From an uncultured Prosthecobacter sp. (GTDB taxonomy: Bacteria > Verrucomicrobiota > Verrucomicrobiia > Verrucomicrobiales > Verrucomicrobiaceae), in assembly GCA_947523045.1 (NCBI GenBank), contig CANNUR010000229.1, positions 1 through 5,012 on the forward strand: DNA of 5,012 nt, read 5' to 3'. The notes under the pieces are model-generated. The model saw nothing but the letters and a program-made list of their open reading frames with translations, had not been told where the DNA came from and did no database searches. The position numbers were made by a program, and so were the translations under genes. This document shows positions 1 through 5,012 of the stretch, one piece after another (positions within the stretch are counted from its first letter, which is position 1; every line of letters starts with the position of its first letter).

Positions 1-45
1 TTTCGACGCCGCTAGGGGGCCAGCAGGCACCGCCCTCAACGGTCC

Positions 46-71
46 TTGGAAAGACTCCGTGCGACGGAGTC
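46..71 (-). terminator. Probable intrinsic terminator after the sulfatase gene
   Basis: A perfect 8-bp inverted repeat (GACTCCGT, 53-60; ACGGAGTC, 64-71) with a 3-base loop begins 5 bases past the sulfatase stop. Read on the minus strand the hairpin is followed by TTTCC, so the T-run is short. Position and symmetry support a terminator; the weak T-run lowers confidence. Confidence 0.6.
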
Positions 72-76
72 GCCGG

Positions 77-1810
77 TCACTTCTTCGCTTTTTTCTTCCG
101 GGCCGGCGCCTCGCCGTAAGGCGGACCCCAGATCCAGGGCAGGACCTGCGAGCTGCGAGCCCAGGCTTCCCATTGACCGGCCATCGCCCGTACACGCTCG
201 GGTTCCCGCGCGGCCAGGTCGTGCTGCTCGGTGCGGTCGGCTTCCATGTCGTAGAGTTCCCAGGGCCCTTGAGCCCCCTTGGCGACCAGTTTCCAGCGAC
301 CGTCGCGGACGGCCCGGTTGCCCTCGTGCTCCCAGAAAATCGGCCGACCGCGGCGCAGTTCGCCACCCTGGAAGGCCGGACGCAGGCTGACGCCTTGCAG
401 CGGCAGGATGGTTTCACCGGCAAACTGGCTCGGATAGCTGGCGCCGGCAAGATCGACACAGGTGGCCATGAGATCGATCAGATGGGCGGGCTGCGATTCG
501 AGCGCGCCGCGGCGGTCTCCGGGAATGCCGGCCGGCCAGTGGGCGATGAGCGGGGTGCTGATGCCACCCTCGTGCACCCAGTGCTTGTACTCGCGGAAGG
601 GCGTATTGCTGACATTGGCCCAGGCCTCGCCGTAGCCGTGGTAGGTGTCGGCCGCGCCCGGCAGCACCCCGTAGCCCTGGCGCATGGGAAAGCCGTCGCG
701 CGTCTGCTTGGGAATCATGTCGGGCTGCAGATAGTCCGCCGCCAGCGGCGGCAGCGAGGGCGTGGCGGCGCGCAGGCGCGGCTGCTCGTGGTCCGGGCGA
801 CGTCCCATCGGTTCGGCACAACCGCCGTTGTCCTGACAAAAGAGGATGAGGGTGTTGTCGTACTGGCCGGTCTTCTTGAGCTGCTCGACCAGGCGGCCGA
901 TGCCCTGGTCCATGCAATCGACCATGGCGGCGTACACCTCCATGCAGCGGAGTTCGAATTCGCGATCCTTGACCTCCGACCAGGCCCCGCCGGCCTGGGG
1001 TGCGCTCTGCCAGCGCGGATCGGTCAGGCCGAGCCGCCTCAACTTCTCGACGCGCGCCGCGCGCACGGCGTCATAACCGGCCTCGTAGTGCCCCTTGTAC
1101 TTGGCGATGTCCTTCGCCTTCGCATGCATCGGCCAGTGGGCCGCCGTGTGAGCAACGTAAAGGAAAAAGGGCTTGCCGGCATGATCACGCGCATGCTCGC
1201 GGACAAAGCGGGCGGCGTGGTCGTTGATGGCGTCGGTGTAATAATATTCCTCCGGCCGGTACTCCGGATCGGCAAAGGGCGAGATCAGGGTGTTGTCGCG
1301 GGTCAGCGAATTCGGATCGAAAAAGCTGCCGGCGCCATGAATGGTGCCGTAAAACCGATCAAACCCGCGCTGCAGGGGCCAATTCGCCTTGTCGGCCTCG
1401 CCCGCCGGTTTGACTTTCTGGGTGACATGCCACTTACCGGTCGCGTACGTGCGGTAACCGGCGGGCTTGAGGACTTCGGCGACCGTGACCGCCCGGCGAC
1501 TGAGTTCGCCGCGGTAACCCTCGAGGCCGCGGTCGTCCATCATGTGGCCGATGCCCGCCTGGTGCGGATACAGGCCGGTGAGCAGGGCGGCCCGGGTCGG
1601 GCAGCAGCGGGCGGTGTTGTAGAACTGGGTGAAACGCAGCCCGCCACCGGCGAGGGCATCGAGGTTCGGTGTCTCGATCTCGCCGCCGTAGCAGCCGAGG
1701 TCCGACCAGCCCATGTCGTCGGACAGGATCAGAATGACATTGGGCGCGGCAGGCGGCGCCGCGAGCAGGGGCGCGGCGAGAAGCAGGGCGGAGGCGAACA
1801 GTCGTTTCAT
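77..1810 (-). CDS. Secreted sulfatase (arylsulfatase A-like, formylglycine-dependent)
   Basis: A 577-residue sulfatase of the alkaline-phosphatase-like superfamily, expected to hydrolyse sulfate esters outside the cytoplasm. The start at 1810 gives a signal peptide (MKRLFASALLLAAPLLA, roughly residues 1-18); the open frame continues to 1921, but that extension would bury the signal. The mature part opens with NVILILSDDMGW, whose D31 and D32 are metal ligands. C69-C-P-T-R is the CxPxR signature, with C69 the residue converted to formylglycine. Other expected active-site residues are present: K127 and H129 (GKWH), H225, D327-N328 (QDNGG) and K409 five residues before E414-G-G. Nothing essential looks missing, and the length is normal for the family. 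The tail ends in ARKKKAKK. The substrate cannot be read from the sequence; polysaccharide sulfate is plausible. No formylglycine-generating enzyme is encoded here. It is probably the last gene of a minus-strand run after the Dabb gene. The family is certain; the specificity is unknown. Confidence 0.95.
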   Translation of the reverse strand: MKRLFASALLLAAPLLAAPPAAPNVILILSDDMGWSDLGCYGGEIETPNLDALAGGGLRFTQFYNTARCCPTRAALLTGLYPHQAGIGHMMDDRGLEGYRGELSRRAVTVAEVLKPAGYRTYATGKWHVTQKVKPAGEADKANWPLQRGFDRFYGTIHGAGSFFDPNSLTRDNTLISPFADPEYRPEEYYYTDAINDHAARFVREHARDHAGKPFFLYVAHTAAHWPMHAKAKDIAKYKGHYEAGYDAVRAARVEKLRRLGLTDPRWQSAPQAGGAWSEVKDREFELRCMEVYAAMVDCMDQGIGRLVEQLKKTGQYDNTLILFCQDNGGCAEPMGRRPDHEQPRLRAATPSLPPLAADYLQPDMIPKQTRDGFPMRQGYGVLPGAADTYHGYGEAWANVSNTPFREYKHWVHEGGISTPLIAHWPAGIPGDRRGALESQPAHLIDLMATCVDLAGASYPSQFAGETILPLQGVSLRPAFQGGELRRGRPIFWEHEGNRAVRDGRWKLVAKGAQGPWELYDMEADRTEQHDLAAREPERVRAMAGQWEAWARSSQVLPWIWGPPYGEAPARKKKAKK

Positions 1811-1831
1811 GGTTGGCCGGTGAAAACGCCA

Positions 1832-1844
1832 TTGCCGCCGGCAA
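1832..1844. repeat. 13-base palindrome upstream of the sulfatase start
   Basis: TTGCCG and CGGCAA flank a single central base, 22 bases upstream of the sulfatase ATG. An A6 run on the plus strand (a T-run on the coding strand) lies 7 bases beyond it. The position would suit an operator or a 5' leader hairpin, but the element is short and could be chance in GC-rich DNA. Confidence 0.35.
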
Positions 1845-1896
1845 CGATCGGAAAAAACTCCACCTGCAGCTATCCGGGGCACACCCACCGCACCGA

Positions 1897-1918
1897 GGCG
1901 CCCCGAGTCCGGGGCGCC
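1897..1918. repeat. Strong GC hairpin between the Dabb and sulfatase genes
   Basis: A perfect 8-bp stem (GGCGCCCC, 1897-1904; GGGGCGCC, 1911-1918) with a 6-base loop lies 14 bases past the Dabb stop. There is no T-run directly after it on the minus strand; the nearest T6 run is about 40 bases further on. It may be a weak terminator, a pause site or an mRNA-stabilising 3' hairpin separating Dabb expression from sulfatase expression. Confidence 0.5.
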
Positions 1919-1932
1919 CACACGTCCAAAAC

Positions 1933-2241
1933 TCAGGCCAGCGCCTGCGAATCGTACACGGCGACACGCTCAAAGAACACCTTGCAGGTGTCAACGAAGC
2001 GCTGGTGATCGGGGCAGCCCTTCTGGTAAAAATCGTGGTCGGCCATGGTCTTGAACTTCAGGCTGAGCGAATAGCTGAAGCTGTGGTCGGTGACCGGGCG
2101 CGGCTCGGTCGGCGCCGGTTGGCCACAGAAACCGGACTCGAGGTAGGCGATGCGGGTGAGGGCGACGAGTTCCTCTTCGAACAGGCGGATTTGCTCGGCG
2201 CTGAGGCCGGGTTTGAGCCAGAAATAGACGTTGTGCAGCAT
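1933..2241 (-). CDS. Dabb (stress-responsive alpha/beta-barrel) domain protein
   Basis: A 102-residue cytoplasmic protein made of a single Dabb domain, a ferredoxin-like fold that forms dimeric barrels. The start at 2241 gives MLHNVYFWLKPGL, the usual opening of the family (H3 followed by a VxFxLK-type strand); the frame is open to 2292, but the extra 17 residues do not fit. The second half carries the typical pattern: the strand SFSYSLSLKF, then TMADHDFYQ, then CPDHQRFVD (residues 76-84). Helix 1 is AEQIRLFEEELVALTRI. Length is normal. Members include stress-induced proteins and some polyketide or plant-metabolite cyclases, but most bacterial ones have no known reaction, so no substrate is proposed. 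It lies 47 bases after the small membrane-protein gene and 122 bases before the sulfatase, all on the same strand. There is no Shine-Dalgarno; a GC-rich near-palindrome sits directly before the start. Confidence 0.88.
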   Translation of the reverse strand: MLHNVYFWLKPGLSAEQIRLFEEELVALTRIAYLESGFCGQPAPTEPRPVTDHSFSYSLSLKFKTMADHDFYQKGCPDHQRFVDTCKVFFERVAVYDSQALA

Positions 2242-2288
2242 AGGCCGCCCAGCTTGGCGGGCAGGCCCGTCCTGGCAAGCGGAGTCTG

Positions 2289-2444
2289 TCACTTCGCCTT
2301 GGCCGTCGGTGCCTCAACCCGGCGGAATTCTGTCGCCCGCCCCAGCACATAATAAAAGCCAAAGACGCTCGCAAGCAGCAGCAGAAAAGCGACCATGGCC
2401 CGGAACCCGGGAATCCAGGGCGGATGAAGGCGGCGGCGGGACAT
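2289..2444 (-). CDS. Small single-pass membrane protein, 51 residues
   Basis: I do not recognise a named family. Reading the minus strand from ATG at 2444 gives 51 codons and a TGA at 2289-2291. The protein has a basic, proline-containing head (MSRRRLHPPWIPGFRA), one hydrophobic segment at residues 17-35 (MVAFLLLLASVFGFYYVLG) and a charged tail with R36, R41, R42 and a Lys-rich end (TAKAK). This is the layout of a genuine small inner-membrane protein: the hydrophobic block is bounded by Arg on both sides and the aromatic cluster FGFYY is near one face. An internal ATG at codon 17 is an alternative start but would remove the basic head. The gene sits 47 bases before the Dabb gene on the same strand and is divergent from E2, which suggests it leads the Dabb-sulfatase run. 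Topology is unclear because both ends are positively charged. Function is unknown. Confidence 0.68.
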   Translation of the reverse strand: MSRRRLHPPWIPGFRAMVAFLLLLASVFGFYYVLGRATEFRRVEAPTAKAK

Positions 2445-2521
2445 GCATCACCGTGGCGCAGCCCGGCGCGGCCGCAAGATGCAAAGCGCGGCGACAAAAT
2501 CCGGACAGCGCCGTCCTTGGC

Positions 2522-2549
2522 TTGACTCGCCGCCCGGCTTCCGTCAATT
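2522..2549 (+). promoter_or_regulatory. Weak sigma70-like promoter candidate before E2
   Basis: TTGACT (2522-2527) is a good -35-like element, followed after 16 bases by TCAATT (2544-2549), which matches only 3 of 6 positions of the -10 consensus. Transcription would start about 6-8 bases before the ATG, giving a nearly leaderless mRNA, which fits the lack of a Shine-Dalgarno. TTGAC and GTCAA here also form an inverted repeat (2522-2526 and 2543-2547), so the site could instead be an operator in the divergent region. Confidence 0.3.
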
Positions 2550-2563
2550 CTCTCCCCTACCCC

Positions 2564-3799
2564 ATGCCCGCCATTCCCATCCTGATGCCGCAGTTGGGCG
2601 AGTCCATCGCCGAGGCAACCGTCATCCGCATTCTGATCGAACCCGGCCAGGCGGTGGAAGCCGGAGCGGAACTCTTTGAGGTGGAAACCAACAAGGCAAC
2701 CATGGCGGTCACCTCCCCCTGTGCCGGCCGCATCATCCAGATCGGCGCGCAGGTGCAGCAGAGTTACGCCGTCGGCTCCAACCTGGCCGGTTTCGAGGTC
2801 AGCCCCGAGGACGCCGATTCGCTCGGCTTCCAGGACAGCCCGCCCGCAATGCCGCCAAGTGAAAGTGAACGCACGGCCGCGGCTCCAGGCGAGTCCCTCC
2901 ACTTCCAGTTCAGCGAGGAGGACAACATCACCGACTATCAGCCGCGGGTCGAACCCGTGGTCGGCGGCCTGCCCGTACCCGCCGGTGCCACCGGTGCCAG
3001 CTACATCTCGCCGCGCATGCGCGCCCGCATGAATGAACTCGGCCTGAACGCCTCCGACCTCGCCGGCATCGCCGGCACCGGCGCCGGTGGCCGCGTCACC
3101 GTCGAGGACTTCGAAAACTTCCTGCGCAGCCTGGAACAGCACCGTCTGACCCCCGCCTCGCCCATGCGCATTGCCGTGGCCGACTCCATGCGCCGCAGCT
3201 GGAGCCGGCCGCTGGCCACCGTCGGCAGCCCGGTCCTGCTCGACGCCGTGCTCGCCCATCGCCGCAAGGCCGATCCCAAGCCCGGCCCAGCCCTCTATGC
3301 CCTGCGCGCACTGGCGCTGGCCCTCGCCGAGAACACCGCCTTCGCCGGCCGCCTGATCGGCAGTCGAATCGTCCATCCACGCGCGATCGACATCGGTTTC
3401 GCGGTCGAGGTCGACGACGGCGTGCTGGTGCCGGTGCTGCGCGAGGTCGACAAGACGCCGCTGGCCAGTCTGGTGCCGACCTACAACAAGCTGGTCGAAC
3501 AGGCACGGGCGCGGCGCCTGCCCAACGACGCCAGTCGCCCGGGCATCGCCACGGTGACCAACTTTGGCACCTTCGGCATTGTCTGGGCCACGCCCATCCC
3601 GCTGCCGGAGCAGAACCTCGTGCTCGGACTCGGTGCCGGCAGCAAGGTGCCGCGCTGGAGCGACGAAGTGAACCAGTTCATCCCAGTCACCGAGGCCGAA
3701 CTGACGCTGAGCTTTGACCATCGCATTCTCGATGGCGGCGGTGCCGGTCGTCTGCTCGCGCGGGTGGCGCAGCTGCTGCAGCAGCCGGAAAAACTTTGA
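2564..3799 (+). CDS. Dihydrolipoyl acyltransferase (E2) of a 2-oxo acid dehydrogenase complex
   Basis: A 411-residue E2 that passes acyl groups from E1 to CoA through a swinging lipoyl arm. Domains in order: one lipoyl domain at about 1-78, with the lipoylated lysine K44 in ETNKA; a linker at about 79-146 containing a Ser/Glu-rich part; a peripheral subunit-binding domain at about 147-187 (YISPRMRARMNELGL then GTGAGGRVTVEDF); and the catalytic core at about 196-410. The active site DHRILDGG is intact, with H386 and D390. The frame is open upstream to 2231, but the family N-terminus (MPAIPILMPQLGES) fixes the start at 2564. One lipoyl domain and this length are ordinary. Pyruvate, branched-chain and acetoin E2s cannot be separated by eye, so no symbol is given. 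Neighbours on both sides are on the opposite strand, so E1 and E3 must lie elsewhere if this E2 is active. No Shine-Dalgarno is seen. Confidence 0.95.
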   Translation: MPAIPILMPQLGESIAEATVIRILIEPGQAVEAGAELFEVETNKATMAVTSPCAGRIIQIGAQVQQSYAVGSNLAGFEVSPEDADSLGFQDSPPAMPPSESERTAAAPGESLHFQFSEEDNITDYQPRVEPVVGGLPVPAGATGASYISPRMRARMNELGLNASDLAGIAGTGAGGRVTVEDFENFLRSLEQHRLTPASPMRIAVADSMRRSWSRPLATVGSPVLLDAVLAHRRKADPKPGPALYALRALALALAENTAFAGRLIGSRIVHPRAIDIGFAVEVDDGVLVPVLREVDKTPLASLVPTYNKLVEQARARRLPNDASRPGIATVTNFGTFGIVWATPIPLPEQNLVLGLGAGSKVPRWSDEVNQFIPVTEAELTLSFDHRILDGGGAGRLLARVAQLLQQPEKL

Positions 3800-3800
3800 G

Positions 3801-3828
3801 GCGGACGCCCGGCGGAACCGGGCGCCGC
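3801..3828. terminator. Hairpin between the convergent E2 and HMA-like genes
   Basis: A stem of CGCCCGG (3806-3812) with CCGGGCG (3818-3824), loop CGGAA, is extended by GCGG/CCGC around one bulged A, giving about 11 pairs. It fills the 37-base gap between two converging genes and could stop transcription from both sides. Neither side has a good T-run; on the minus strand GTTTTT comes several bases later, inside the end of the E2 gene. Confidence 0.5.
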
Positions 3829-3836
3829 AGCCAAAC

Positions 3837-4145
3837 TCACTGCTTGGCCAGACTCAGGATCTGGTAGTTCTTGGCATAGGTGCCCAGCGCCTCGGTGGCA
3901 GCCTCCTTGGTCAGGCCGTCTTGGCGTGACACGATGATGAGCTTCTGCGCCTCCGGCGTTTCACCGGCCTTGATGTCAATGCTGACCACATCGGGCAGTT
4001 TCTGGGTGAGCGCGGCGGTGACGTGGCTCTTGCAGGAGACACAGACAACGCCGGTGATCTTGCCTTCATAGGTGACCGGCTTGGAGTCGGCCGCGGCGGC
4101 GAGGGCGGCAATGGCCAGGGACAGGGTGGCGATGAGCTTTTTCAT
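3837..4145 (-). CDS. Exported HMA-like protein with a CxxC motif
   Basis: A 102-residue protein with a clear signal peptide (MKKLIATLSLAIAALAAAA, cleavage near residue 19) followed by one small domain that fits the beta-alpha-beta-beta-alpha-beta order of heavy-metal-associated (HMA) folds: a strand KPVTYEGKITGVV, then C35-V-S-C38 at the start of helix 1, a strand VVSIDIKAG, a strand KLIIVSR, helix TKEAATEALGTYA and a final strand YQILSL. In HMA proteins such as MerP or CopZ the GMxCxxC cysteines bind Cu, Hg or Zn; here the Met is replaced by V33 (GVVCVSC), which departs from the usual metal-loop pattern. Copper or mercury binding in the periplasm is possible, and a thiol or persulfide role is an alternative. 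It lies 86 bases downstream of the exported rhodanese on the same strand, but a strong terminator intervenes. The start at 4145 is set by the signal peptide; no Shine-Dalgarno is visible. Confidence 0.8.
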   Translation of the reverse strand: MKKLIATLSLAIAALAAAADSKPVTYEGKITGVVCVSCKSHVTAALTQKLPDVVSIDIKAGETPEAQKLIIVSRQDGLTKEAATEALGTYAKNYQILSLAKQ

Positions 4146-4176
4146 GCGAGGGTGTGCAAGGAGGATTACGGGGATG

Positions 4177-4215
4177 AAAAACGCCGGGACGCGGACGAAT
4201 CCTGCATCCCGGCGT
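4177..4215 (-). terminator. Intrinsic terminator after the rhodanese gene
   Basis: A perfect 9-bp stem (ACGCCGGGA, 4181-4189; TCCCGGCGT, 4207-4215) is followed on the minus strand by a run of five T (4177-4181), 16 bases past the rhodanese stop. The loop can fold further (GCGG with CTGC, including one G-U pair). This is the best terminator in the window. It ends 31 bases before the HMA-like start, leaving little room for a separate promoter. Confidence 0.82.
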
Positions 4216-4231
4216 AAATCACGCGGAGGGC

Positions 4232-4612
4232 TTACTTGCTCTCCAGCTGCTCGCCCTGCTTCTTCCAGCCGCTGATGCCGGCGGAGAGATGCTTGACGTT
4301 GGTGTAGCCGAGGTCAGCAGCCTTCTGGGCAGCCTTCTTGTAGGCGCTGCAGGAGGGGCCACCGCAATAGGCCACCACGAGGGCGTCCTTGTTGGAGGGC
4401 AGGGCCGAGGACAGGTCGCCACCGGTGGAGGCGAAGTCGACGGCGCCCGGGATGTGGCCCTTGGCGTAGGAGTTCGAGCCGTTGACGTCAATGACGACGA
4501 CCTTCTTCTCGGCGATCGCCTTCTTCAGGTCGGCGATGCTGATGTCCGGGAACTCGGCGGCCATGGCCGAAGCAGCGAACATGGAGAGGGCGAGTGCGAT
4601 CAGTTTTTTCAT
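4232..4612 (-). CDS. Exported single-domain rhodanese
   Basis: A 126-residue rhodanese-like protein with a signal peptide (MKKLIALALSMFAASAMA, cleavage near residues 18-19), so it probably acts in the periplasm. Rhodanese landmarks appear in order: ISIADLKKAI helix, VVVIDVNGS strand and turn (D42), KGHIPGAVDF (residues 51-60), the active-site loop AYC83-G-G-P-S-C88-S, and the C-terminal GISGWKKQG. C83 is the expected persulfide-carrying cysteine. The loop has a second cysteine, C88, as in CxGPxC rhodanese loops known from some ArsR-rhodanese fusions, so a disulfide or persulfide relay is possible. Length is normal for a single domain plus signal. Likely role: sulfane-sulfur transfer or thiol chemistry in the envelope; the donor and acceptor are unknown. 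The next gene downstream encodes an exported CxxC protein with the same MKKLIA opening. No Shine-Dalgarno precedes the start at 4612. Confidence 0.92.
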   Translation of the reverse strand: MKKLIALALSMFAASAMAAEFPDISIADLKKAIAEKKVVVIDVNGSNSYAKGHIPGAVDFASTGGDLSSALPSNKDALVVAYCGGPSCSAYKKAAQKAADLGYTNVKHLSAGISGWKKQGEQLESK

Positions 4613-4717
4613 GATGTGGTTTGGATGGGTGGGTTGTGTGGGACGACCCGGCCGGCGGTGTGACCGACCGGGACGGGAATGAGACGCTGTGAACCGGGAA
4701 AATATTCCGAGACTGGC

Positions 4718-4751
4718 AGCGCCGGAAGATAAAACGTCGCTACCCGGCGCT
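4718..4751. repeat. Inverted repeat downstream of the partial right-edge gene
   Basis: AGCGCCGG (4718-4725) and CCGGCGCT (4744-4751) form a perfect 8-bp stem around an 18-base AT-richer loop, 12 bases past the stop of the right-edge gene. No T-run follows on the minus strand. It may be a weak terminator or 3' hairpin of that gene, or part of the upstream control region of the rhodanese, whose 151-base leader region contains it. Confidence 0.45.
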
Positions 4752-4763
4752 TCGTTGGAAAAA

Positions 4764-5012
4764 TCAGCGCCACCAGGAAGGCAGCCCCGGCAGGGTCTGC
4801 TTCAGGATGGTCCGGATCGCCAGTTTCTCGGACGGTTCCAGGTGCTTGTAGGTTGGGTTCTGCTCGCGCAGGCCCTCGGCCATGCGAAAATACACCCGCT
4901 CCTTGAGCACGGCCGGCAGCTTCTGCCAGGAATCGGTGTAGAGCATGTAGCTGCAACGGTGCTTGAACAGGCGGGTCTTCAGATCGAAGTCCTTGAGCGC
5001 CAACCCACCGGC
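4764..5012 (-). CDS. C-terminal end of an unrecognised protein, cut by the window edge
   Basis: The last 82 codons of a minus-strand gene, with TGA at 4764-4766. The frame is open to the edge of the window, so the start lies beyond it; a TTG codon at 5003 is in frame but there is no reason to take it as the start. Visible residues include LKTRLFKHRCSYMLYTDSW, a helix-like stretch LPAVLKERVYFRMAEGL, then a second helix SEKLAIRTILKQTL and the end PGLPSWWR. The composition looks like a real folded domain with one conserved-looking Cys and several aromatic residues. I have the impression of a recurrent C-terminal module of larger, perhaps exported, bacterial proteins but cannot name a family or function. 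It precedes the rhodanese on the same strand with 151 bases between them. Confidence 0.65.
   Translation of the reverse strand, partial: AGGLALKDFDLKTRLFKHRCSYMLYTDSWQKLPAVLKERVYFRMAEGLREQNPTYKHLEPSEKLAIRTILKQTLPGLPSWWR

Noticed and set aside
1811..1921. 37-codon upstream extension of the sulfatase
   Set aside because: It would place the signal peptide inside the protein and run through the palindrome and hairpin region.
59..2008. A 649-codon plus-strand open frame opposite the sulfatase
   Set aside because: It is the mirror of the sulfatase codons, as expected in GC-rich DNA. Its translation has no recognisable domain, while the minus strand carries a full active site.
2242..2292. 17-codon upstream extension of the Dabb protein
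   Set aside because: Dabb proteins start with the MxHxVxF strand, matched at 2241; the extension would also overlap the end of the upstream gene.
2231..2563. In-frame 111-codon upstream extension of E2
   Set aside because: E2 proteins begin directly with the lipoyl domain, as at 2564; the extension has no domain and overlaps the divergent small gene.
1991..3721. A 576-codon minus-strand open frame opposite the E2 gene
   Set aside because: Low-complexity Gly/Ala/Arg/His-rich translation that overlaps the E2, the small membrane-protein and the Dabb genes; E2 motifs on the plus strand are intact.
4289..4663. A 124-codon plus-strand open frame opposite the rhodanese
   Set aside because: Val/Gly-rich mirror translation without domain features; the rhodanese signal peptide and active-site loop identify the real strand.
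4609..4956. A 115-codon minus-strand frame between the rhodanese and the right-edge gene
   Set aside because: It overlaps the better-composed frame ending at 4764, is rich in Pro/Arg/Gly, and runs through the inverted repeat and the rhodanese leader.
1..5012. CRISPR array, tRNA, rRNA, insertion sequence or prophage
   Set aside because: No repeated spacer-like units, no cloverleaf or rRNA-like sequence, and no transposase, integrase or phage protein motifs were seen on either strand.

Overview
This GC-rich window looks chromosomal and most resembles Verrucomicrobiota, perhaps an Opitutaceae-like member. That placement is an inference from the gene types (secreted arylsulfatase with a Lys-rich tail, Dabb-domain protein, periplasmic rhodanese), the GC-rich codon use and the lack of Shine-Dalgarno sequences; no marker gene is present to confirm it. 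Six complete protein genes and one gene cut by the right edge are supported. I see no tRNA, rRNA, CRISPR array, insertion sequence or phage gene.

Left half, minus strand: a probable three-gene run is transcribed right to left. It starts with a 51-residue single-pass membrane protein (2289-2444), followed by a Dabb-domain protein (1933-2241) and a secreted formylglycine-type sulfatase (77-1810). A short hairpin with a small T-run (about 46-71) lies just after the sulfatase stop and probably ends transcription. Bases 1-45 hold nothing I can identify.

Centre, plus strand: after a 119-base divergent intergenic region with a weak promoter-like pair, a dihydrolipoyl acyltransferase (E2) gene runs from 2564 to 3799. 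It has lipoyl, subunit-binding and catalytic domains, but no E1 or E3 gene stands beside it in the window.

Right third, minus strand, convergent with E2: a small exported HMA-like protein with a CVSC motif (3837-4145) lies downstream of a small exported single-domain rhodanese (4232-4612). A strong intrinsic terminator separates them. Both are predicted to be exported, and they may act together in envelope sulfur or metal chemistry, though this is inferred from proximity only. Upstream of them is the C-terminal end of an unrecognised protein that enters from beyond the right edge.

No known-but-undescribed multi-gene system is evident. The points most worth a second look are the tiny membrane protein, the rhodanese/HMA pair with its internal terminator, the isolated E2 gene, and the absence of Shine-Dalgarno motifs before all six visible starts.
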